Source of the DNA: Chlorokybus atmophyticus | Taxonomy: Eukaryota > Streptophyta > Chlorokybophyceae > Chlorokybales > Chlorokybaceae | NCBI GenBank assembly: GCA_009103225.1 | Contig: RHPI01002069.1 | Coordinates: 124,001-188,000 of the forward strand | Length of the DNA: 64,000 nt | Direction: 5' to 3' | Shown here: positions 47,441 to 57,856 of the stretch, in pieces | Position numbering within the stretch: position 1 is the first letter of the stretch | How the letters are laid out: every line of letters starts with the position of its first letter | The notes under the pieces: generated by a model | Databases searched by the model: none | What the model was told of the DNA's origin: nothing | What the model saw: the letters and a program-made list of their open reading frames with translations, nothing else | Program-made: the position numbers and the translations under genes

Positions 47441-47445
47441 TGTAA
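47441..47445 (+). terminator. Candidate TGTAA poly(A) signal
   Basis: Lies 145 bp after the stop of the BORCS6-like gene. TGTAA is the usual chlorophyte signal, but a pentamer is common by chance. Confidence 0.3.
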
Positions 47446-47779
47446 CTGTGCATCTTACCAGTACGCTATCACAATGTATCAATTGTAAGCAGCAGCGAAC
47501 CTGCCAATCAACACTGACAGAAACCTATCTGCCCACAATAGATTCCACGCGCTATGTACAAACGCACCCTCAACCCTAACCTAGAAGGCACACATCACCG
47601 CACACAAGTCCACAAGGCTGGCACCCACTACCTGGTAGCCCTACTGCACTACTACACTACGCTATCTACTTACACCCCGTATGAGACCACGGATTGAGAC
47701 TGGGGCAGTGGTTGTGACGCTCGGGTGCGGGGCCACACCAATAGAGTGTGTCCATCGAATGAACGGATCGCTATACACG

Positions 47780-50700
47780 CTACGCTGCCCCGGGAGCCTT
47801 CGTCCCCACCACCCCCTGCTCTCCTCCTAACCTCTCCTCCTCCTTGTTCAGCCCCTGCTTGTCAACCCCCTCCTTATTGCCAGCATTGATATACGCCAGA
47901 TACCCGGGATGTTGACTCGACCCATCCGTCTCCGCTCCCAACTCCCTCTCCTTCTCCTTCTCCTCCTTCCCTTCCTCCACATCCCTACCACCTCCTCCCT
48001 TCTCCCTCTCCTCCCTCTTCTCCTCCTCCACCAGGTCGATGAAGAACGGCTCCCTGAGCCTCTTGGGGATGAAGAACAGGGTGTCGCGGCCCGTGGTTGA
48101 CTCGAAGTAGGTGATGAGGAACAGGATGGAGATGGTGACCAAGGGAGTGAGGAGGGAGTCGAAACCGGTCCAGTCGTTGAGGTCGGGGGCGGAGAAGGAG
48201 GACTTGTCCCAGTCGCAGGGGGCGCCGGGGTAAGCGTGGTCGTAGTCCTGGGAGAGGGGTGGGTGGTGGGTGGGTATGTGGGCGCGCACACGAATGCACT
48301 GATACACACTCACATGCACTGATACATACCAATGGGCTGCATATGGGGTGTGGTGTGAGTGTAGTGCGCATGTGGCTTCTGGCACGCAAACACACATGCA
48401 CGCATCCATACCCCGACACACACACGTCCGTGCACGTGTGCATGGTACTTATATGCACATAGCCACCCATCCCCGTCTCCACAAGGCCCCCCTCACTCAC
48501 CTGCGCATACTTCCCGTACGGCAGCACGTACGACCCATCCTTGGGCAGCGTGAACTGCAGCGTCAACCTCATCACGATCCCCGTCGAGATGGACACGACG
48601 GCCGCGTTGGGCGTGGCTCTCTTCCAGTACACGGCCGCGAACAGCGCCGGCACGCACGTGGCGGTGGTGATGTCAAACGCCACGATCAGGAGACGACCCG
48701 GGTCGTTGTTGAGCACCGCCGCGAGGGCAGCGAAGAAGGTGAAGGGGATGGTGAGGAGACGGGCGGCGGAGAGGAGGTTGGAACGCTTCACGAACTTGAG
48801 CTTCCTGGGGAGGAGGGGGTGGGTGGGTAAGTGGGTGGGGGTGTGCGTGATGCGTGTGTCTGCAGGTAGCACACGCATGCGCGCGTGGCTGCGTTTTGTT
48901 GGTGCGTGTATGTGCGCGGGTGTGCGTGCATGCATGCGTGTGTTGTGAGTGTTGTGCGCTGCTTAGCGCTGATGTACTATGCAAGTGCTACAGCTCGAGG
49001 CAACACCACTACTCTTGGTAAATTAAGTGTATAGCTAAGCCAACCTGCCACACTATCCCACCTGCAGATGTTGTGCGCGAAAACGGTGGCAGTGGCGAGG
49101 ATCGCCCCGTCCGCCGTGGACATACTGGCGGATATGATCGAACACAGCACCCATATCCCCAACCCAGTAGGCGCCTACACAAGAACAGCATTAGGCCTAT
49201 CACAACAACAACAACACCACCCCACCCCACCCCACCCCTCCTCACCTGTTTGGCCATGAGTTTGACTAACGCCTGATCGTCCGGCACCCACTTGGCGCAG
49301 CTGGGCAGGTCCAGCAGCACGCTGCTCGTGTCGGCGTCGAACTCGGCGTAGTGGCTGTCGGGACCGTAGTAGTAGCGGGCGACGCCGCCCAGGAAGGCGA
49401 ACGGGAGGCCGACGGCGATGGACATGAAGCCGGAGATGAGGCAGGCCACACGGGCGACCTGGGAGGGAGAGACGCTAGTTCTGTGTGTGTGTGCGTCAGT
49501 GTGTACGCATACGTACGAGCGCACGCGCGTATACGCGCACGCACACATGTGCGCACGCGCATGTGTGTACACATGAGTGCGTGTGCACGTTTCCGTGCAT
49601 GTGCATGGGTGTGTGCGTGCGTGCATGCGTGCGTGTGGGTGGGTGTTCTTGTCGCAAGTTGTGTGTCTGACTCACTCTAGGGGACTTGGCTGAGAAGCAT
49701 CGTGCTTGGAAGTCCAGGGCGGCGAGGTTGCCGATAGCCAATGTGATGACTGTCGACTGCAGTGACAAGCGGTCATGACATCGGTGATGACAGAGATAGT
49801 ACTTCCACCTATGCGCGCGAACCACGTCGCGCAGTGTCAGTGATGAGAACTCACCCAGTTGAAGAGAATGGCGTTGGGGAAGGGCCCGAGCGCATTGATA
49901 TTGAACATCTCGTTCCAGTATATAGTCTTGTCCCCATCTGCCACACGCACACACACACACACACACACACGATTACTCACCCTCAACCCACAGCCAACCC
50001 AACCCAAACCTCCCCACCCCCCAACAACCACAACATCTTACTCGGGAACGCCCCGTTGTCGTACTGGCTGGGGTCCAGCGCGGCTATCTCCGCCGCGGTG
50101 ACGGTCCCGCACGCCTCGAAGCCCGGGAAACCCACGGACTTGGCCGCGTGGGTCGGGTGCTTGGCAAGCATGTAGATGGCGCCGATCAGGAGACCGGACC
50201 AGGAGAGGAAGGCCTGCGAGAATGGGTGGGTGGGTGGGTGGGTACCATAGCATATGCGTGTATATATTGCGTAGTTACATGTGCGCACTTGCGACAAGCA
50301 AGTACGTAGACATGCCAGCACACACACACACACGCACGCACGCACACAAAGAGAGAGAGAGAGANNNNNNNNNNNNNNNNNNNNNNNNNNNNNNNNNNNN
50401 NNNNNNNNNNNNNNNNNNNNNNNNNNNNNNNNNNNNNNNNNNNNNNNNNNNNNNNNNNNNNNNNNNNNNNNNNNNNNNNNNNNNNNNNNNNNNNNNNNNN
50501 NNNNNNNNNNNNNNNNNNNNNNNNNNNNNNNNNNNNNNNNNNNNNNNNNNNNNNNNNNNNNNNNNNNNNNNNNNNNNNNNNNNNNNNNNNNNNNNNNNNN
50601 NNNNNNNNNNNNNNNNNNNNNNNNNNNNNNNNNNNNNNNNNNNNNNNNNNNNNNNNNNNNNNNNNNNNNNNNNNNNNNNNNNNNNNNNNNNNNNNNNNNN

Positions 50701-52153
50701 NNNNNNNNNNNNNNNNNNNNNNNNNNNNNNNNNNNNNNNNNNNNNNNNNNNNNNNNNNNNNNNNNNNNNNNNNNNNNNNNNNNNNNNNNNNNNNNNNNNN
50801 NNNNNNNNNNNNNNNNNNNNNNNNNNNNNNNNNNNNNNNNNNNNNNNNNNNNNNNNNNNNNNNNNNNNNNNNNNNNNNNNNNNNNNNNNNNNNNNNNNNN
50901 NNNNNNNNNNNNNNNNNNNNNNNNNNNNNNNNNNNNNNNNNNNNNNNNNNNNNNNNNNNNNNNNNNNNNNNNNNNNNNNNNNNNNNNNNNNNNNNNNNNN
51001 NNNNNNNNNNNNNNNNNNNNNNNNNNNNNNNNNNNNNNNNNNNNNNNNNNNNNNNNNNNNNNNNNNNNNNNNNNNNNNNNNNNNNNNNNNNNNNNNNNNN
51101 NNNNNNNNNNNNNNNNNNNNNNNNNNNNNNNNNNNNNNNNNNNNNNNNNNNNNNNNNNNNNNNNNNNNNNNNNNNNNNNNNNNNNNNNNNNNNNNNNNNN
51201 NNNNNNNNNNNNNNNNNNNNNNNNNNNNNNNNNNNNNNNNNNNNNNNNNNNNNNNNNNNNNNNNNNNNNNNNNNNNNNNNNNNNNNNNNNNNNNNNNNNN
51301 NNNNNNNNNNNNNNNNNNNNNNGGGGGTATATGGGTATATGCACGGGAGCGTGCGCGTGCGCGTGCATGTATGTACACTGTTACACACGTGCGTGCGTGT
51401 GTGTGCATCGCAATGTGGGGACCATGTATGTGCCCTTGCGTACCAGGAATAGGCTGAGTCCAAGGCCAATGGGGATGACCGCCCCGTCGAAATACTGATA
51501 TCTGTATGCGTACTGCACCGACCCCAGCGTGGCGTTGCTGTCGAGACTGCTCGACGCCAGCATCATCGTCACGAACAGCAGGTTCATCCTCCTCCCCGCC
51601 ACGAAGAAGTTCTGTTACACGCGTGATGCGTATGTACACGTGTGCAATGCGTTTCGATATGTGAGATGCGATGTGTGAAGCGTGTATTCACCTCTGCTTT
51701 GCCTTTGATCATGATGGTGGACACGACGCCGATGATGAAGAAGGCGACCATGGTGAAGATGACGGGGAGGCCGAATATGAGGGAGAGGTGGTTGCGGGTC
51801 CATTCGGCCGGCGTGGGGATGAGGCACACCTGCTCCTGGCACGCCACACCTGTGTGCGTGCATGCGCACGTGCGTGAGAGCGTGTATGCATGTGCGTATG
51901 CAAGAACACAGTGAGGGACAGTTTGCACTCGCGGGTGCAAGGGCAAAGTGAGTCCAAAGCCTTGCATGGTGAGCAGGCTCAAGAGAGAGGAGTGCTTCTC
52001 CCGGTTCTTGTCAATATTGATCAGGGAACACACATCCATTACGTGCGTAGGTGTGCATGTGCATAAGTATGTGACTGTAGTTTGCATCACTCAATCACCT
52101 TCAGCCACCAGCGTCTCATTGCAGAAGTACGTCCAGTTGCCGGTGTCCGCCAT
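47780..52153 (-). CDS. Sodium:solute symporter family transporter (interrupted by assembly gap)
   Basis: Exons before the gap: 52099-52153, 51692-51849 and 51444-51611. After it: 50042-50213, 49855-49937, 49676-49756, 49246-49458, 49062-49174, 48501-48804 and 47780-48247. Visible parts total 604 aa; exons inside the N run (50365-51322) are missing. Features: HLSLIFGLPVIFTMVAFFII, FFVAGRRMN, AIGNLAALDFQARCFSAKSP, the SSF-type IISASMSTADGAILATATVF (sodium-site region, residues SASMSTAD), and several more membrane helices, with a long Lys/Glu-rich cytosolic tail (about 100 aa). SSF/SLC5 members co-transport sodium with sugars, amino acids, urea or vitamins; the substrate here cannot be told. It differs clearly from plant DUR3 urea transporters. 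Introns are rich in CA/CACG tracts. Confidence 0.85.
50365..51322. other. Assembly gap (958 N)
   Basis: Preceded by CACGCACG/GAGAGA repeats, which probably broke the assembly. It lies inside the symporter gene. Confidence 0.99.
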
Positions 52154-53225
52154 GTTGTTAGCAGCAACAGCAGCAGCAGCAGGCTGCTCTGCTCTGACGC
52201 GGGTTCAAGCTATACAGCAACCCACACTCCCCACCAGCAAGAGAGACTGACAACGACTGGCACAATCACCGCAACGCTGAGGAGGAGGGCAACCACAACT
52301 AGTACACCACTACACCTATCACTTCAGTGTGTTTGTGACACCTACTAAGCCTAAGCAGGAACCTCTTCTAGCTAGCGCAGTCGATTCCCCCCCCTGCGTT
52401 CAGTGGTGCTGCCGACAATGCCGCTGCCGCCGCTATCTCTCCTCCTCTGCGGTGAGGGCGCCACCGACAAGCATACACACGCAGAGGCTCTACCAGGCAC
52501 ACCACAATGGTGAGGTTTGCTCTCACAGTGTGCAGTGCCAGCCCAAGCCTCAAATGAAATAAAGAACTTGTCACACATGAACAGTGCTGATTTCGTTGAC
52601 GTGCGAAGTCCACTATCAGAGGCCTTAAAGGCCCACTAAAGGCATGCTGCATAACCCCGGGGCAAAACTACAAACTTTCAGGAGAGTGAAAGTCTCCTGG
52701 CCCTTTGCCTCTCGCGCAACTTCAAGCCTTGAAGAGTCGGTCATGTGACGCCCCGCGTCGCCAAGATGACCGGTATACTCACCGCGTACATCCGGCAGCG
52801 TCGCCTCAAGCGACCGGTTTGTATAGGCGTTGTCAGCCGGTTTCAGGCAAGAGGACCGTCCGTAGCGTGTCGTCCTCTGGGCGGACCCCTTCGGCCCCCG
52901 CAGAGGCTGGAGCGGTGTGAGTGGTGTGACACACTCTCGCTCATGACAAAGTGGCCCCTCCACCGCGAAAAGCCGGGCTGGAACAGAAAGGGGGAAACCC
53001 TGATCAGTGTGAGCACTGCTCACTGATCACGTTGGACACGACACCAGCTTGAGTGCGTCCGTTTTGGTTCAGTAAACTGAGCACTGCGGCTTGGCGTCGC
53101 CGGGGTGGTGGGGGTGGTCGTGGTCGTGGTCGTGGTCGTGGTGGGGGTGGGGGTGGGGGGGTGGTGTTAGTCTGGAGAGTGGTGTGACTGCGCTGGGCAA
53201 GGGGGGGGTAAACACATACACAGCG
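52154..53225. other. Divergent spacer between the symporter and UAM
   Basis: 52.6-53.0 kb is GC-richer with no recognisable protein. TGATCAGTGTGAGCACTGCT runs into CACTGATCA near 53000-53030, an imperfect palindrome. A (GGTCGT)n/GGGGGT run lies at 53105-53165, close to the UAM start. Confidence 0.5.
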
Positions 53226-56028
53226 ATGACGGCGGCGGGGCAGGAGACGTGGAAGGCGGCCAAGGCGCTTGCGGAGCAGTACGGCGGCGACGTGCGGGCG
53301 CTGGAGAAGGCCGCCGTCGCCGACCCGGCCATCCTCCACGCACTCCAGCTTCAGGATCCCGCCGTCCCCTACGACTCGCCATTTCCCGTGGTAGGACTAG
53401 TGCACTCGCTCACATGCAATTGGACACATACTTGGCATGCATGTTGCATTAACTAGCAGAGCTGCTCAGGTGATGGCCTGCTTGCTCTGTACAAACTGAA
53501 ACTGCAAACATGCAGCAATTGCATTGCTGTGGTACAACCGAGTTTGAAGTCGTCCAAATTGGAGTGCACTCCACTGACAGCAAGTGAACAGCGTTCCAAT
53601 CTGAACTGCATGCAGATGAACTGACTTGCACTGTTTGGGCTGTATGCAACTGGGCGAGTGGTGAAGTGATGTGTCAATTGTCGTACGTGTTGTGGTGCAG
53701 GATGAGGTTGACATTGTCATTCCCACCATCCGCAACCTGGACTTCCTTGAGATGTGGCGACCATACCTCATCAACTGTCACCTCATCATCGTGAAGGACG
53801 GGGATCCCAATGCGGTATGCACATTCAATGCTACAGTGCAGGCTAGTATGCATATCATGCGCACACACATGCACATACGGGCGGGTGCACATGCATGTGC
53901 CCCCCCCCCCCCCCCCCCCCCCCCCNACGCGCATACGCACAAATTGGTGCGCTAGCTTGGCCTTGCACTCGTGATCAATACTATACGCCTTTGGCCGCTC
54001 TTTTATATATATCATCGTGCAGACAGTGAGCGTGCCAGAGGGGTACTCGTACGACATGTACACGCGGGCGGACATGGAGAGGGTGATGGGGCCGAGGGTG
54101 AAGTGCATATCGCAGCGCTCTGCAGCGTGCCGATGCTTCGGTTTCCTCGTCTCTAAGAAGAAGTACATCCTCACCATCGACGACGACTGCTTCGTGAGTC
54201 ATACATATTGCATTCGTTGCTATCATCGCGAGTGTAATAACACTCACAATGACACTACATCCAGGTGGCAAAAACACCACAAGGCAAAGATGTTGACATC
54301 TTACAAGGTCATCTGTTCAACTTGAAGACGCCTGCGCTCCCGTACTACTTCAACACCATGTACGACCCGTATGAACCCGGTGCGAGCAGCACGCACGCAC
54401 GCACACACGCACACACGCGCACTCACAATCATGCACACACACACGCGTGCACACGCTCTCGCGCACACATACGCACATATGCATGTGACATCACTTGACG
54501 ATTGTGAACGCGTGCTGCAGATGCGGACTTCGTGGCGTGCTATCCGTATAGTCTCCGGCAAGGCGTGCCCACGGCCATGTCCCATGGAATGTGGCTGAAC
54601 ATCCCGTAAGTTGTTACAAGGTTGTCGTGTGCTTATACCCAGACACATAGTGGAGTGTTCCATCAACATACCCAACCGGGTGATACGCTAACCATGCTGA
54701 CTTACATGTCAACACTGCGCAGAGACTATGATGGCCCCACACAGCTGGCAATTGACGCTTCATCAAAACCTGCTGAGAAGAGTTTCAGGTGAGTGCAGTG
54801 ACCACCCCACCTTCGGTGTATCATGTTTGTTCATGGACGTGTGACACGCAGGTATGTGGATGCCACGCTAACGCTACCTAAGGGCACACTCTTCTCGTGT
54901 TGCGGCATGAACCTCTCATTCGATCGAACACTCGTCGGGTAAGCAGCAAAGAGTGGGTGTCGAACCATCAATGTACGCACATGGATCTTGTGCATGATGC
55001 AGACAATCTTGTCGCCGGTCATTGCGCGCTTTGCAGAGTAGTCTTTGCTGCAGATAGCCTTCTAATAACCGTCTTTCTCACGTGCCAGGCCGTGCATGTA
55101 CTTTGGGCTGATGGGCATGGTAGGTGCGCCACCTCAGTTATGTTGTTGCTGAGGTAGTTGCATGTACCTGCTTCGATTCAAATATACCCGATACGCGCTT
55201 TGATGACTGCACGCGCACCCTCACTCAGGGCACGCCTTGGGGTCGGTATGAAGACATGTGGGCTGGCTGGTGCACCAAGGTAAACAACGCATCTCACGAT
55301 GGGTATTAGCAACAGAACAGTCGATGCGAATATGTTGGAATGAACATACAAGGGAGTGATTGAATGACAAGCTTTTTGTCTGCCGCATCAGGTGATTTGC
55401 GACCACTTGGGTCTCGGGGTAAAGACTGGCAAGCCGTATGTCTGGCACAGCAAGGCGTCCAATGCGTACGCAAACTGGAGCGTGGAGGCCAAGGGCATAG
55501 AGTGGCAGGACACCATCGTACCCTTCTTTCAGGTGAGCAGGTTGTTGCGTGTGGTTTGCGCTGTCACCTTGCACCATGCGCGCGCGTGCGTGGGNAGCGG
55601 GGGGGGGCATAAAGTGGGTCCGACCACCTCACATGAGAGCACTTGTGCCTAACAGAAGCTTGACGTGGTGAGAACGACTGCTCTTAGGGGGTGCACATTG
55701 GGCTGCTGTTTTGGTCAAGGGAATACCGATCTCATAAAAGGGCTGTGCCTTGTGTGTGCAGAATCTACAGCTCAACGGGGCATCGGTGCAAGAGTGCTAC
55801 AGAGAGATAGCTGAAGCGGTAATATGCATCACGACTCAATTGTCTCGTTGTTCATGTTGGTTGCAGCATACATGGTGGTTGTTTTCGTAACTTTCTTTGG
55901 TACAGGTCCGGCAAGAGCTGACCAAGCTGGACCCTTACTTCAATCTGATGGCGGACATGATGCTCATGTGGCTGGACGCATGGAACGAGCTCTGTCCCGA
56001 TACGCCGGGTTACCACAAAACGCCGTAA
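53226..56028 (+). CDS. UDP-arabinopyranose mutase (reversibly glycosylated polypeptide)
   Basis: Twelve exons: 53226-53390, 53701-53814, 54023-54193, 54265-54379, 54521-54605, 54723-54788, 54852-54938, 55089-55119, 55229-55279, 55392-55532, 55762-55818 and 55906-56028, giving 401 aa. After a 55-aa N-terminus longer than the plant form, [20 protein letters not shown] and [10 protein letters not shown] begin the GT75 domain. Next come [20 protein letters not shown] with the DDD metal motif, the Arg of that stretch matching the autoglycosylated Arg of plant RGPs, then [36 protein letters not shown] and a C-terminus [17 protein letters not shown]. It interconverts UDP-arabinopyranose and UDP-arabinofuranose for wall or glycoprotein synthesis, on the cytosolic face of the Golgi. 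One intron holds a 26-C tract with an N; another has an N in a G-run. Confidence 0.96.
53900..53925 (+). repeat. Poly-C tract with ambiguous base
   Basis: 26 consecutive C then N at 53926, inside UAM intron 2; probably a length-variable, poorly sequenced tract. Confidence 0.95.
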
Positions 56029-57856
56029 TGCAGGCCGTGCTCGCGCAGTCCCTCAAGCATGTACATGACCATCGTTGTAGTGGTTACTAGAGGTATGTAT
56101 TATCTTTCACCAAGAGGGCAACGTATTTATAGTACTCAGGAAGGATTCGGGTTTGTTGCAGTGCTCGGTTGGAAAATTGCGCTTGTGTACTGCTGTTGAG
56201 TTGCACAAAAGCAACAGGTGTAATGGCTTTTCTCGACACAGATTGTGTTACATGGATCAGGCAACCGCATATCGACTATCAGCTTAGCCATGGTTGCACT
56301 ATTTCTCCTGCCGCGCTCGTGCCTTTTGTCAAACCATACAAACTACCATGCCGTTTCCGTTTGTTGATATTTCACTTTTTATGGTTCCCTGCGTGCTGCT
56401 ATTCATTAGTCAAGGCCTTCGCAACTGTACAGGATGAGCGTGCGGCTGTGTTTTTCTTTCGGTTTGACCACAGGTAGACCGGTTGCGACAATTGCATGGG
56501 CGTCTGTATGCATAGGTGTACAGAATATGCACGTGATGCATGCAACGTGGGCGTGGGCTACACCAATCAAGCTGATCTGGACGCTAACTGAGCTACATGG
56601 CGGGACATGGCTGCCCAAAGTGCCACACTAGTGAGCGATCGTCCCCTCTGTTACATGTACACGCAAGTATCGCTGTCAATAGCAAATGTGCGAGAACACA
56701 AGCACAGCCAAGACACCGCCTGGTAACATCTCCCACCAGGATATGCACTCGACCTGTTGCTGATTTCTGTTTGACCATTCCAAGTCATCAGCACACAGCA
56801 GTGTGCCGCATGCCGTGCATGGAACTGCATGCTGCGCGCCAACCCTAACGCTGGCTGCAGCGATGCAGCTGCGGGCATCGGCAGAGCATCCAGATGGTTG
56901 GAGGAGGGCGGGGGTAGGGAAGGGAGGAGGGAGGGGAAGTCCAAGTCCTGCTGCTGTTGTGACCGCTGGTGCTGCAAATGGGCCGCTAAGCAGGTGGCGC
57001 TGGTGCAGGTAACCACGATTGCAACGTGTGCATGCATGACTGACGGGGGGGGCGTAGATGTAGGTGTAGGAGTAGAGTGTAATAAATAGAGTGCAAGGAT
57101 TGTAGGTAGCCCGGTGGTCGCGTATATAGCACGAGGTGAGTGTGATCTGCAGAGTGTTGCATGCGTGGTGTGGTCTGAATGGGCATACCACAGAGCAGAG
57201 GGCGAGGAAGGAGGCGGAGCCAGGGAGAGAGGGAGGGGGAGTCCTGGTCGCCAATGTGCATGCTGTCTGCGTGACCGAAAGCGCCAACAACTGACCAACG
57301 CCCATGTGGGCAGGTGATTACCAACTGCATATTGGCTGCTGCATGTCTAACGGGGTAGAGGCAGTAGATTAGCGTGCTAGTAGTAGCCCGGTGGTCAAAT
57401 TATTGTCATTTGTAAGACACCTTGCATGTGTTGCTATGTGCTGACTGAACTACACGTTGTGCATGCGCATGCATGTCCTGCATTTGATGTACCCCTCTCG
57501 CACTTTCTGTACTCTAGACCTGCAAGTTCCTGAGGCTGACAGAACAGTGATGAAATCTACCACTGTGCCCTCCCACCCCGATCTCCACACCCTCATACCC
57601 ACCTCAACCCACCCACCCACGTACAACGCTGCACCTGAACTGTGACGAATGACACACTACTGTAACAGAAACAAACACATGAGAACATGTTGCCCCACAG
57701 GCAGCGGAGAGCGGGTACTCCCGCAACACAAAACGCACGACTTGCAAAAGCTCTCCCTCCATGCCGAACAACTCCTAACCAACAAAACTGACGCTACGAA
57801 CAACAGAAGCGTGACAACGCTGCGGAAAACTTGCAACCGACCCATAGTCTGTCATT
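56029..57856. other. Convergent spacer with duplicated G-rich segment
   Basis: 3' region of UAM and aldolase. TGTAA at 56219. Two imperfect copies of a G-rich block (about 56880-56950 and 57185-57250) and two exact TAGCCCGGTGGTC (57107-57119, 57384-57396) show a local duplication. Copy C of the dispersed repeat is at 57081. Confidence 0.6.
57081..57103 (+). repeat. Dispersed repeat, copy C
   Basis: Core AAATAGAGTGCAAGGATTGT, as at 13096 and 41368 but without the downstream GGCATGCA extension. Confidence 0.7.

Noticed and set aside
49983-51639. Long open frames of 400-460 codons on both strands across 50.0-51.6 kb
   Set aside because: They consist mostly of the N gap read as unknown residues; only the flanking symporter exons are real.
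52600-53040. rDNA spacer-like or structural RNA gene
   Set aside because: GC-rich with small palindromes, but no conserved rRNA, snRNA or tRNA motif was recognised.
53004-53339. Open frame on the minus strand opposite UAM exon 1
   Set aside because: Pro/Arg-rich shadow of the GGTCGT repeat and exon 1; no splice or family support.
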